DNA of 64,000 bases from Perilla frutescens (lineage: Eukaryota > Streptophyta > Magnoliopsida > Lamiales > Lamiaceae). Where the stretch lies: the NCBI GenBank assembly GCA_026008535.1, contig BRKX01000011.1, positions 20,778,001 to 20,842,000 of the forward strand. Direction: 5' to 3'. The position numbers and the translations under genes were made by a program. Positions 1-9,669 of this stretch are shown one piece after another (the first letter of the stretch is position 1; the number at the start of each line of letters is the position of its first letter). A model generated the notes under the pieces. The model had not been told where the DNA came from and did not search any database. It was given only the letters and a program-made list of their open reading frames with translations.

Positions 1-1
1 G

Positions 2-741
2 AAAACTTCAAGTAAGTCACTACCATCAACTTTGCCTCCATTCCCTGTTGTTATTCCATATCCTGAAAGATTGCGAAAGAATGAGCAAGATGAACAATTC
101 AAGAAATTCTTGGAGGTGTTTCGAAAAGTCCACATCAACCTCCCTCATGTGAATTTGTTGCAAAGAATGCCAAACTACACAAAATTCTTTAAGGAAATGT
201 TTTCAAAAAGAAAAAGTTGAGAAAGTGTGAAGTATTGAGGCTCACGGGGGAGTGTAGTACCTTTCTTCAACAAAAGTTGCCACCAAAGTTAAAAGATCCA
301 GGGAGTTTTGTTATCCCATGTGATATTGGCGAAAAGTTGATTGTGAATGCACTTTGTGATCTTGGAGCAACTGTGAACCTTATGCCCCTTTCTTTCTTTC
401 ATAAGCTAAAAGTTGGGAAGTTGAAGCCGACAAATGTTTGCTTACAATTAGCAGACCATTCTATTAGTCGTCCTAAGGGGATCATTGAGAATGTTCTTGT
501 GCAAGTAGGCGAATTCATTTTTCCGGTTGATTTCTTGGTACTTGATATGGAAGAGAGTGAAGAGTTACCACTCATTCTGGAAAGACCATTCTTGAATACC
601 GCAAGGGCCCTAATTGATATGGAAAAAGGTGAACTTACTCTCAGGGTTCATAATTTGTCGATTGTGTATCAATTAAATGAGAGAAGAGAAGTTGCTAAAG
701 AGGATGGATCTAAGGACCCGGATAAGTGCAAGGTGATTTGA
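2..741 (+). pseudogene. Athila gag C-terminus and aspartic protease, partial and frameshifted
   Basis: Two overlapping frames (to 220 and from 217) together read a typical Athila gag/protease junction: a basic, helical linker (YPERLRKN..., KFLEVFRKVHINLP) followed by a retropepsin-like domain. The protease active-site segment is ALCDLGATVNLMP, with the catalytic Asp kept and the usual D[ST]G triad in the Athila form DLGA. The flap and ILERPFLNTA segment follows about 80 residues later, as expected. In the family this enzyme matures the gag-pol polyprotein inside virus-like particles. The 5' end is cut by the window edge and one frameshift separates the linker from the protease. A short continuation after the stop (to about 900) contains a coding-like WRIQEGALVWYRKPPYLLD segment and then ends, with no RT behind it. 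Family call is confident; function is not expected. Confidence 0.8.
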
Positions 742-2509
742 AAAATCAAAACGAGCAAGATAGTTTGTCAAGAGAAAAGTGAAGAAGACATTCCTAAAGA
801 GTACTTCAGAATCTTTGACCCGGACTTGATTGCAATGCCTTGGAGAATTCAAGAAGGTGCTCTTGTGTGGTATAGGAAGCCACCATATCTTCTTGATTGA
901 CTATTGGCTGTTGATATCCCGTCGAGCTCATGACGTTAAATTAAGCGCTAGTTGGGAGGCAACCCAATGATTTTTAATTTTTGTTGGTTTACTTTGCTTT
1001 TATTTTAGTATTTTGATTTGTTTTGTCTAGTTAAGTTTATTTGAATTTTATATTTACTTTGAGGAGCCAAAGTTCTAAATGTGGGTGATTTGTGAGAGTG
1101 ATATGACTGTAGGAAAATTGCGCTTGAAGATCAAAATGCATAAGTGAGGAAAGGAGCCCAAAAAGGGCTCGAAAATGAAATGTAAGGCAAAACGCGGGCC
1201 TAAAACGCGACAGGGGTCACGCATCACTACGGAAATCAGGTTTTAACCCCTCTTCTTAACACTTTTCACTCACATTTCATTTTGCATTCACTCTCACTCA
1301 CTCCCACCTCTACACACACGAAAATTTCACCTTTTCCTTCTACAAGCCACAAGATTCAAGGTATGAGATTCTAACCCATGATTTCACATACATTGTACCT
1401 TTGCAAGATGATTTAGAGTTCAATTGTTCTCATGCAAGAAAAATTGGGAGTTTTTCAACTTTTTGTACCCTAGTCTTAAAATCAATGAAATTGTCATGGG
1501 TCTCCCTCAATTATGCTTACATTTGATGAACATTGAAATTGAGAGCATGGGTATGATATGGGTTTAAGAAATTTGTTAGATTTTGGTGGATTTAACTTGA
1601 ATTTTCCATGAATTGGGCAAGATCTTGATAAACTTAAATTTCCCTATTTATTTGCTTAGTTCTTGTTTGATTTTTGTTCTAAGGGAGAAAATGCACATTA
1701 TGCTTGAACTATGAGCCATTTATTACTCAATGCAAGAATTCTAATGACGTTGGAAATTACTTGTATATGTGCATTTGAGTTATGTTGAATTATTTGATGA
1801 ATGAAGAACATTGTGCTATATTGTTACCCTTTATGCCAATTTTGGTTGAATGAATGTGGTTTTTTTGTTCTATCATAGTTCTAGCCACAAAGCATGTATT
1901 TTGGTAATTTTTGACAAATGACAAGGATGAATGTTTGTTGAGATACACGTTTAAGAGGAAGGCTCTCTGATTTTGATATTGTCATATGTAATTAGAGCAC
2001 TCTTGCCTAAATGTTTAACTTATTCTTGATTTAAGTTGACTAATCTCTAGCATATTAAGCGACTTGAAACAAGCATTGTTGATTGAGCATATTTTTATGG
2101 TCTTATGTGTTTGATTTTGTCACATATGTTTAGGACCTTTTTTACCAACTATCAAGCTATGTTGTCTAAATGTTACTAATGTTTGACTTTGAGCACACAA
2201 TTGTCTTGTTTATGCTTTTGATATTGTCAAAAATGGTTTGAGGCCTCTTTTGTCAAGATAAATGTATGCCCCATATGTTATGTTTTGTTGTGATGGTAAT
2301 GTGGGATAGTTTTGGCGCATGAATGATTGTAGAGGGCAAGCATGTTTAAAAGAAGTTGGGATTATGTACAACAAAGTAAATTGTGGAATGTGTTGGATAT
2401 TGTCATACTTGGAATCCACAATCTACTTTGTTAAAAAAATGATTGATTTTTGCCCCTCTCCCTAAACTTAGTTTTACTCTTATTTTAGGCACCACTCCCA
2501 CACACCAAA
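742..2509 (+). other. Non-coding interval between protease and ORF2 of Athila-1
   Basis: No credible gene is visible. The interval holds the pol-end box at 944-966, a GC-richer patch at about 1,190-1,235, a pyrimidine- and CAC-rich stretch at 1,255-1,345 that looks like a transcript leader, and a predicted intron (separate entry). The remainder is AT-rich DNA with no long frame. Confidence 0.6.
1361..2488 (+). other. Predicted leader intron in front of Athila-1 ORF2
   Basis: A strong 5' splice site (TTCAAG then GTATGAG at 1,361) lies after a CT-rich leader, and a strong 3' splice site (pyrimidine-rich tract ending TATTTTAG at 2,488) lies 21 bases before the ORF2 start codon at 2,510. Element F has the same arrangement at 60,731-61,243. 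Splicing that brings the env-position ORF near the transcript start is known for some plant envelope-class gypsy elements, so the model is plausible. No transcript evidence is available here. Confidence 0.45.
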
Positions 2510-2818
2510 ATGGCAAGAGGAGGAAGATCCAGGAGGAGAGCCGAATCAGAATCCGATCCTAAAATTGAGGATCAAGACGAGTAACAAGATGAAGATTTGG
2601 CGGTGAACCATCCAAGGAGGTTCCGAATTCGCCTTCCCGACCCACTATTTATGGCAAATTGGGAAAGACTTTCCAATGTGAACATTACCACTACGAGGTT
2701 CATAAACCTTGAAGCAATTCCAAACTTCACAGTTCATGACGTCTTTCCCATCTCAGCCATTCTCACAACAGTTCCTACCTCAGTCTCCTCGCCATCCACC
2801 ACATTGAGCAGCTGTTAG
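2510..2818 (+). pseudogene. Athila ORF2 (env-position ORF), truncated remnant
   Basis: The frame starts at ATG 2,510 with an Arg/Ser-rich N-terminus (MARGGRSRRR), meets an in-frame TAA at 2,582, and continues to 2,818 with RFRIRLPDPLFMANWERL. This resembles the start of the conserved Athila ORF2 domain, where an 'RF..F..RW/E' pattern opens the domain. Only about 100 codons remain of a protein normally several hundred residues long; the C-terminal two thirds are gone. ORF2 occupies the position of a retroviral env gene but its biochemical role is not established. The start was chosen because it follows the predicted splice acceptor by 21 bases and opens with the basic stretch usual for the family. 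Confidence 0.55.
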
Positions 2819-4357
2819 TGAGTCTTGCCACCACCTTTTTGCCTCCAAACTTATTTCCTCACTAGGATCAAAATAAGTTTGGGGGAGGGGGAGAGAGTAT
2901 GGTGGCAAGGGTCAAGGGTCTTCTCTACTCATTTTATTGCTTTCTTTAAACTATTTCTAGTCTAGTTGTTTATATTATTAGACTCTTTATGCATGGTTAT
3001 GATTTGGTTTATGTTAGGTTTGTTTAGTTTTTATGTTGGATTGTTTGGATAGAGGTAATTGGTGGATATTTGATCGCATGCCGTTTTGCTTCATGAGCAT
3101 GTTATGTTTCATCTATGTTTTTATTCAATTGCCTTATGATATGTGGTTTGGGGATATTTTGACTTAAATAGGTGTATGTTCCTGTAATATGATAGGAGTC
3201 AAGAGCATGATTTTGATTGAGTTGGAATCTTTGATGATGATGAGCTTATGTTGAAAATTTTTGAAAAATGTTGATAAAAGGCAAGATTTTATAGCATGAT
3301 AATATAAACAAGGTTCTTGTTATGTCTCAAAAGTACAATTATTGAAGGAAAAGCTTACCTTGGGAAGATTTTGATCCAAAGATTACACTTAGTGTAACCT
3401 TTTCTTTGATGAGTGATTAATGGTCTTCTTGGTGCACTAGTCTTTCTCTAGAACTTGCTTGGTGACTTAATTGAGGTTACAATTGTGTGTTTGACTTCTT
3501 GAAAAGGATTTAAGGCCATTTATTGTTTAACCTCATGATAATCTAAATATTTTACCTCCATTTACAAATTGGATCTCTTGCAAGCCCTTTCGAGCCTTGA
3601 AATGTTTGCTTGATATTGTTGGGTTTGGGAATGAAATAAATGACAAGATTGTGTATATTCTTTCAATTGGAATTTTTGAGAAATCTTGTAGTTGGAAACA
3701 GGAAAAATGTTGAAATACTCTTGTGATGAAAAAGAACAAAAAGAAGTGAATTATCTTGATTTGAATTAAAATTGCTTAAGTGAAGAAAAAGAAGAGATAG
3801 GTTCACATTAACATCACAAACAAAAAGAGTAAGAAATGATGAAAAATTTGGAAAAATCTAAAAGAAATTGGGTTGTGAAATAACAAAGGGTAGAAGAGAA
3901 CTTGTTTAGTTCTTCTTGATTAGTAATGAAGTGAATTTGGTATTTTTGGGAAGCCACTTAGCCAAATATACACCTACCCTTCCGAAAAGCCTTCACTACA
4001 ACACAAAAAGCCCTTAATGATTCTTGTTTGAGAACACACGTGGAGTAGTGGAGATCGTAGTCACTTTGCAAGCATATGGTAGGATCCTAGTGCACTCTTG
4101 ACCTTGAGCGGATACACATTTTGCCTATACACTCAAGAGTGAGCGTTCTTTGATCCTTGTGAGAGCTTGTACTTCGATAATTGTATCATGATGATTTTAT
4201 AGTACTTGTGTATGTTTGATTGCCAATATCATCTTTGCAATGCTCGTCTTTTGATTTTGAAGCAAATTGTCATCTTGATTCTATTTAAATCAAAATCCTT
4301 GCCTTGTTACTCTTGTTTTTGTTTGGGGACAAATAAATATTTAAGTTTGGGGGAATT
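2819..4357 (+). other. Athila-1 3' untranslated region with polypurine tract
   Basis: No gene is visible. A GTTTGGGGGAGGGGGAGAG purine run at 2,876-2,895 lies shortly after ORF2. The polypurine tract used to prime plus-strand synthesis, TTAAGTTTGGGGGAA, is at 4,341-4,355, immediately before the 3' LTR, which is the standard position. The rest is AT-rich, with many short frames that are not supported. Confidence 0.7.
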
Positions 4358-4670
4358 GATGAGTGCTTGAATTGTACTCATTTGCACTCAATTGCTCTCG
4401 CTTTTGGGTACATTTGCACTAGGTTTATGTATTTATGTATACTAATATTGTATATATAGTCATTAATCTTTAATGTTGTTTAAGTGGCCAATACAGGTTA
4501 TTTTTGGCTTAATATTGTACAAATCAAAGTTGAATTGAGATTTCGATCATCAAAGGCCGCACAAGACTTAAAAAGATGAAGAAAACCAAGTGTTGGGCTC
4601 AGACACGGTCTCGAGACGCGACCGTGGGTCGTATTGCAGAGCCCCTTCAGAGGCTGGAAAACATGAAGCC

Positions 4671-4796
4671 TGGACGTGATCTGCTGGTGTGACCCGCCTG
4701 AGGCCGTGTTGCAGGGGCCTCCGGACGTGACCTACTGGCGCGACCCGCCCGAGGCCGTGTTGCAGGGGCCTCGGGGCGCGACCTCCGGGCGCTGCT
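4671..4796 (+). repeat. 51-bp GC-rich tandem repeat in the Athila-1 LTR
   Basis: Two full copies starting at 4,672 and 4,723 and a partial third at 4,774 share GGACGTGA..GACCCGCC..GAGGCCGTGTTGCAGGGGCC. The block is far richer in GC and CpG than the rest of the LTR and lies upstream of the TATA-like site. Confidence 0.75.
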
Positions 4797-4930
4797 AGTG
4801 TTGTCCGCTTTTTAGCAATTCAGAGACATGTTTTTATATGTTCCAAACTCGACCTCCAGGCGCGACCCAGACGAGGTCACGGTCGGGATTGACGAATCCA
4901 TTTTTGACTTATGGCACTCCATTATTGGCC

Positions 4931-4945
4931 CTCTATATATTATAA
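4931..4945 (+). promoter_or_regulatory. TATA-like box of the Athila-1 LTR
   Basis: CTCTATATATTATAA sits in the middle of the LTR, between the GC-rich repeat and a purine-rich segment that would be the transcript start region. This is the expected place for the U3/R promoter. Its use is inferred. Confidence 0.5.
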
Positions 4946-6041
4946 CTCTTTGGGAGTTCAAACACTTCATGTCCCATACGAAAATACACTAGAGAAACAC
5001 TCTCCATTTGGATTTTTGAAGATCAAGAACATCAAGAGGAGGAGAAAGATTCAACCACCCATTTGAGGATTCAAGCCAAGGGATTGAAGGAGTTTGTTCT
5101 ACATTGGGTTTTATCTTCTCCTTCACTCTTTTACTTTTGTATTGAGAATGGGTTTTGGATCCTCTTCTTGTATTCTTGATCTTGTTGTAAATATGGTAGG
5201 CTAGAGCCCTAGGGCTCTAGGATGTGGAGAAACAATGTGAATCTTGTTCTTGATAAGGGTTTTATATATGGTTATGCTTTGTCAAGGTTTTAATCCATGC
5301 TAGTTCTTGAATGGTGTTTTTTGAAGTGGCATTTATTCAACATCAAATGTATGAATCACTTGCATCTTGCCCATCCCGTGATCATAAACATGTATGGATT
5401 GAATTCATGTATTTGTACTCTTCATTGAATGTCTAATATGTGGAAGGAAATGTGACCCCTTTGAGCCTTTGGTAGGCGCGACCTTGGAATGTGTTAGAGA
5501 TAGCCATCCTTGTCGCATTCGCAATTAAGGAGATATTCGAGAGATGCTCCTTCTATATTCATGGTCTTCCTATCTATGAACTTAACATGATTATGTGTTT
5601 AACCCTTGTTGTTTGATCAAGAGGAATGTTGTGAATCCATGTCCTAGAGTCTTGCCTTAATTTGTCTTCTTCAAATCTCCCTTTGTTGATCTTGTTTCTT
5701 GCATTCTATTTAGATTGTTTATTGTGGTTGTTTGGTATTGCCTTATTTAGTTTATGTGTTGGTTTTGTGTTATGATAATCACTCCTCATCTATTCATAGT
5801 CTAGATATTTTATCAATCTATCATCGTGGTACTTGCATTTTCATCTTTAATTCATTTTCTCTGTGGATCGACCTCGTATCATCATATCTACAATCATATG
5901 CTTATATACTTGTAGGCATGACATGAGTTTTATAAATATTGAAACAATCATAGTAGAGACAATCTTCGCATCAGTGGTAGTGTCTTCATCATCACATTCT
6001 CGACTCACTGCAACTGGAGTGAGGAGTAGATCTCTGTATAT

Positions 6042-7494
6042 TTATTCAGTTGCAGGTTCAATTAGTCGAGGTGGCTCAGCTGACTGATTTGACAAATTAT
6101 CAAAATTCAGTTTTTGGCAGACATGGCTAGTTGTGCAGTGGGTTGACTTCTGGACTCTTACTTCTTCTTGAGCCTTGATGTCACTTCTCAGTTCGACAAG
6201 TAGGGCAGTTAGAGGGATTTTGTTGGTTAGTCGATGATTCATAATCCTTTGCACTTACATGATCATTGGAGGAAATGGATTTGAAGATCCTATCCATTTT
6301 AGGCTCCAAACTTCATGCCGTGAAAGGCAGTGATCAAGAAATGGGACTGGATAAACATTGAATGTCTCCAGTTATACCAGTAGAAATACTGGTGCAGTTG
6401 CTTGAAAAGCTTTTGATCTTGCATAGCCATAAATGCAAATTGAGTGAGAAGTAAATTGGTTACCCTTTCTGTGCACTCTTGGCTGCATATTCACCACTGT
6501 AGAAAGTGTGAATATTTTCTTCCGTCAGTTGGAGAGGACGACAAGTGTTCCTGAAGTAATCAGCTCCGTAGTCTGGATGAGGGATTCCGATGAATGGAAT
6601 AAGCTCATCTGGATCAGAACAGACTTTGAAATCAGTTGACGATCCATTCTTTGAGACTGGTGATGAAACAACATTGGCAGTTGAGTTGCTTGAGACTGTG
6701 GCATTTGTCTTGGCCTTGGTCCTTCTTTTCTTCTTGACTGACTAAAGATGAATGCTTCCTTTCTTGGGAATCCAATCGGAGACAAGGACTGATAAAGCAT
6801 CATCATTGGGCAGCTTCAAGATGTCTTCAATCATCTTGCTCATCCTGAGAATGAGTCCCACCATAGACTCAAACTTCTTTGTTCTCTTTGAGTTGGAGGC
6901 CTTGAGGACTTGATGCTTGATCTGAGAAAATACAAACTCTGCCCAGTTTGTTTCTCGTCCTTCAGCTAGGTGAATCATCACCTTTTACCTCTCTTGGGTA
7001 AGCTAGCTCAGGCTTCCAATAGCTCCAAACATCATCTTGTTTGTAATGTCGAGCAGAACTCCATACTCTGGCTTCAAATCAGTTTTAGTTATGGTAAAAC
7101 TGGATGCTTTTCCGCAGGTGGAGGCTTTCTACCTTCTCCAGTATGGTTCAGCCGCTTTACTCAACTCTTGAACTGTTGCTCTTTGCCTTGGAAGTTGAAA
7201 AACTTTAGCAACTATTTCTTCAGTTATCTTGATCAATTGGCCTTGGATAACTGATAATATTTCCTTGCCATTTGCACTAACTCGTGCTTGAAGAAGAAAT
7301 TGACACACCCGGTTTTGTCTGAAGATCCTTGGTGGTGTTTCCAAGTAATGAAGAATTCCTGTCTTGTGAAGACAAACAAGCAGGTTTAGGCTGTTTGATT
7401 TATGGAGAATTTTCTGGAACTTCTTCCTTTTAAGGAATTTGTCTCTCAACATCTGGTTTTTGAACGAATTGGGGGAGCTGAGAAATTCTGCCAT
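6042..7494 (-). pseudogene. S accessory ORF-b, degenerate paralogue of ORF-a
   Basis: The frame opens at 7,494 (MAEFLSSPNSF) and runs 121 codons to 7,129, then continues in other frames to about 6,742 and, more weakly, to 6,042. Two blocks match ORF-a: QFLLQ..GKEI...IKITEEIVAKVFQLP near residues 65-103, and RETNWAEFVFSQIKHQV at about 6,900-6,950. The two blocks have nearly the same spacing as in ORF-a (about 80 residues). The fold resembles the 'putative plant transposon protein' family seen in env-position ORFs of plant elements; the function is unknown. Downstream, a Ser/Thr-rich stretch and a charged, coil-like tail are readable. It lies 3' of ORF-a in the same direction, 340 bases from it. 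Several stops and frameshifts make it a pseudogene. Confidence 0.6.
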
Positions 7495-7684
7495 TGAAGG
7501 AGTTTGGCTAGAATTTCTAGTTGAGAGAAAGTTGGAAGGTGAAGAGACTTCTCTTGAATGATTTGAGAAATGAGTGTGTTTTTTCTAGCAAAAGGACTAG
7601 ATTTGGATTGATTTATGAGCAATAAATGATATTCATATATCTTTGAAAAACAGAGTCCTTTACTTTTGCTCTTGGCCTTAAATG

Positions 7685-7709
7685 CCGTTATCAAGATTTC
7701 AACGGTAAG
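7685..7709 (-). promoter_or_regulatory. AACGG motifs upstream of ORF-b
   Basis: Two AACGG cores (CCGTT at 7,685-7,689 and AACGG at 7,701-7,705, opposite orientations) lie about 200 bases upstream of the ORF-b start. The CAACGGTAA version is identical to the one upstream of ORF-a. In plants AACGG is the core of MYB3R/MSA sites; a role here is inferred. Confidence 0.35.
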
Positions 7710-7817
7710 AAATTCAAAATAAATGCTGACAAGACATTTATTTCTAAGTAAAAGATTTTTCATTAAGGAAATAGATAAGAAATTCAAAATAAATGCTGAC
7801 AAGACATTTATTTCTAA
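7706..7817. repeat. Short direct repeat, 42 bp at a 70-bp offset
   Basis: A 42-base sequence beginning TAAGAAATTCAAAATAAATG occurs identically at 7,706-7,747 and 7,776-7,817, with 28 bases between the copies. It lies between ORF-a and ORF-b of S and looks like a recent local duplication. Confidence 0.9.
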
Positions 7818-7833
7818 TCAGTTTGATTGGCCT

Positions 7834-9361
7834 CTAGTTCTTCTTATTGTCAGTTTTTCTTTTCTTTGTTCTCCTGGAACTGTTTGGCATTTCCTTATTG
7901 TTGGAGGAATCTTCCTCAGAATCTTCAGTTCCAAAATATGCTTCCAGTTTCAGGATTGATTCAGAGAGCAATTTTACCTGTTCCTTCAGGCTTTTGATCA
8001 GTTCCTTGAACTGCATTGATGCTCTGCTCGGTTGTGGGTCTTCAGTTTGATGACCTCAGAATTGGATGTTGTCTGCAACTGGTTACTGATCTTCAGTCTG
8101 ATGGTCCCTGAAGTGGATCTCATCTTCAGCTGCAGTAGCCTTTTCACTCTTTTTAGCAGCTCCTTTGGTCTTGGATGTTTCTCCAGCCTTTTCTTTGGCT
8201 GGCTTTGTCCGCCTCTTGATTTGTTCTGATGCGGTAGGGGGTCTATCTACTGAGACTTTTGCTGAAGACTCCACTTCAGTTGCCTTTGTCTGCTCTTTTC
8301 TCTTATCATTTTCCAGCTTGGGTTGGTGTAGCAGCTCTCTGTTCAGCTTGACTCTTTTCAGAGTCACTCTTGTTCCCATGTCTTTCTTCAGTTGGCATGA
8401 ATCCCTGATCCATTGGAATGTCGTCATCTGAATCAGAGTCTGATACCTCTTCAGGCTCCATCATCTTTTCATTCCCTTTACTTTGAGTCACTAGCGCTGT
8501 TGGAATCAGCTTTTTTCTCAGTCATGGCTGTGACTCTCTGATTGTCACAGGAGGTAGAGCTGCTTCATCCACTTTTGGGATGAAATTATTCAAGTCAACT
8601 CATTGAGGATTGGTTTCTTCTGCCATCAAGTCAGGGATCAGCTTTTCCAAAATGAAGCTTACCCTGTTGAGATAGTACATCTTTTGTGGGAGGCGCTTGG
8701 AACTCTTTGTTTTGGCTTCCACAATATCTACAAACTTCTTTAATTGACTACAGAAGTATAAAGACCAATCTATCTCTTTTTTTTCCCAGATGGCATTGCA
8801 GATCTTGTACTTTATGTCCGACATCTCGGAGTGGCTTCCGCACAGTCCTACTAGCATTTTCGTGGCAACTGTAGCTAGTACTTGAAATTCCTTCTGGAAT
8901 TTTGATGTCAGGTGGTTAATGTAGAAGCCATCATCAAAATTGATACTCGCCCATCTATCGAAGTAGTTTTCGGCGTCCACTTCCATTTCTTCAATATCAC
9001 TTCCTCCTTTTGGTAGATTAAATATTCTCTTTAAAACTGAAGGAGTGATCATGATTTCTCGACTTCTAACTTCAATTTTGAACTTCAAAGAGTTTTCTTT
9101 ACTTGTTGAGTTGAGGAAGAATTCAGCTACGACTTCCACGTATACTCGTATGGGAGCACTCTCTGTGAACGTCTTTAGTTTGTGCTTCTCAATCGCTGTG
9201 ATGACCCCTTCACTTAGTTGAGAATTGTTAGTGAATCTTCTGAAGTTGGCTCTGCTGAGCATCTTGTCATGATAGAGATCTTTGTAGAACGTCCTTGAGT
9301 CTTCACCAGTCAACTTGAAGTTGTACTTTCTTCGGTAGGGTTCGACAGAGTATTGAGCCAT
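7834..9361 (-). pseudogene. S accessory ORF-a, env-position protein, frameshifted
   Basis: The N-terminal 253 codons (9,361-8,600) are intact: MAQYSVEPYRRKY..., a block EFFLNSTS..IMITPSVLKRIFNLP near residues 79-116 and a block EIDWSLYFCSQLKKF near 195. This N-terminal region resembles the 'putative plant transposon protein' domain of plant retroelement ORFs. After a stop at 8,600 the sequence stays coding-like through overlapping frames: an acidic DSDSDDD stretch (8,491-8,306), a Lys/Glu-rich segment (8,427-8,083) and a coiled-coil-like end (8,016-7,834) finishing in RRTKKRKTDNKKN, a plausible nuclear localisation signal. The restored length would be about 500 residues. It follows pol, where Sireviruses carry an env-like gene, but no signal peptide or membrane segment is seen. 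A TATA box and CT-rich leader precede the start, supporting its own transcript. No function can be assigned. Confidence 0.65.
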
Positions 9362-9669
9362 GATTAATGAAAGAGTTGGGAGATTTTCGGGAAACTCTTG
9401 AGAGGAAGAAGTCTCTTGAATGAGATTTCTGAGAAGGAATACTCGAATGCTTGATTGGCTTTTTGGGTGAACTGAGAAGGGGTTCGGCCAATTTATTTAT
9501 AGCTTTCAAGTAAATGGTGAATCCAACGGTAAAAAGGATTTGAGAGGGGCTAATTCAAACGGTTTCAATTAATCCATCGATTAATTTTCAAATTTATCCG
9601 TTGGAGATAAATGAGAAGAGAGGCAGTAGGTCCAACGGTAATAATGATTTGACACATCATTTTACCGTT
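9362..9669 (-). promoter_or_regulatory. Promoter-like region of ORF-a: TATA box and clustered AACGG motifs
   Basis: On the minus strand GCTATAAATAAAT (9,491-9,503) is a good TATA box about 130 bases before the ORF-a start, with a CT-rich leader between them. Upstream of it, five AACGG/CCGTT cores fall within 145 bases (9,525-9,529, 9,558-9,562, 9,598-9,602, 9,634-9,638, 9,665-9,669). Two read TCCAACGGTAA, close to the plant MSA consensus bound by MYB3R factors. Part of the leader (TCTCTTGAATGA at 9,412-9,423) recurs in front of ORF-b at 7,550-7,561. Motif positions are direct observations; promoter function is inferred. Confidence 0.5.

Larger units (their letters stand above)
1..5973 (+). 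mobile_element. Athila-1: right part of a pol-less Athila-type Ty3/gypsy element
   Basis: The element enters from the left edge in the gag/protease region and ends at a complete-looking 3' LTR. The order seen is gag C-terminus, protease, a short tail, a pol-end box (944-966, AGCGCTA..GGGAGGCAACCCA), non-coding DNA, an ORF2 remnant, a polypurine tract and the LTR. No reverse transcriptase, RNase H or integrase lies between protease and the box, although the same box follows integrase in element B (26,105-26,126). Pol therefore appears to have been lost, giving a non-autonomous layout. The family call rests on protease and ORF2 similarity, the box, the TTAAGTTTGGGGG polypurine tract and LTR termini TGATG..CATCA. 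It probably inserted into the minus-strand copia element S, whose accessory ORFs begin just after 5,973. The left target duplication is outside the window, so this cannot be checked. Confidence 0.8.
4358..5973 (+). repeat. Athila-1 3' long terminal repeat
   Basis: The LTR starts with TGATGAGTGC directly after the polypurine tract and most likely ends with GCATCA at 5,973, giving TGATG..CATCA terminal inverted motifs and a length of about 1.6 kb, usual for Athila. A GC-rich block near 4,590-4,900 contains a 51-bp tandem repeat. A TATA-like sequence CTCTATATATTATAA lies at 4,931-4,945, followed by a purine-rich leader. The CTGTGGATCGACC motif at 5,861-5,873 is typical of the 3' part of Athila LTRs. 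The right boundary is inferred from the terminal motif, because the partner LTR is outside the window. Confidence 0.7.

Noticed and set aside
5974..6100. S 3' LTR immediately after Athila-1
   Set aside because: The sequence does not resemble the S 5' LTR (53,916-55,803); it reads as the decayed end of ORF-b.
8083..8431. Plus-strand ORFs opposite ORF-a and ORF-b (for example 8,165-8,431)
   Set aside because: Mirror-frame shadows of the Lys/Glu-rich minus-strand coding region.
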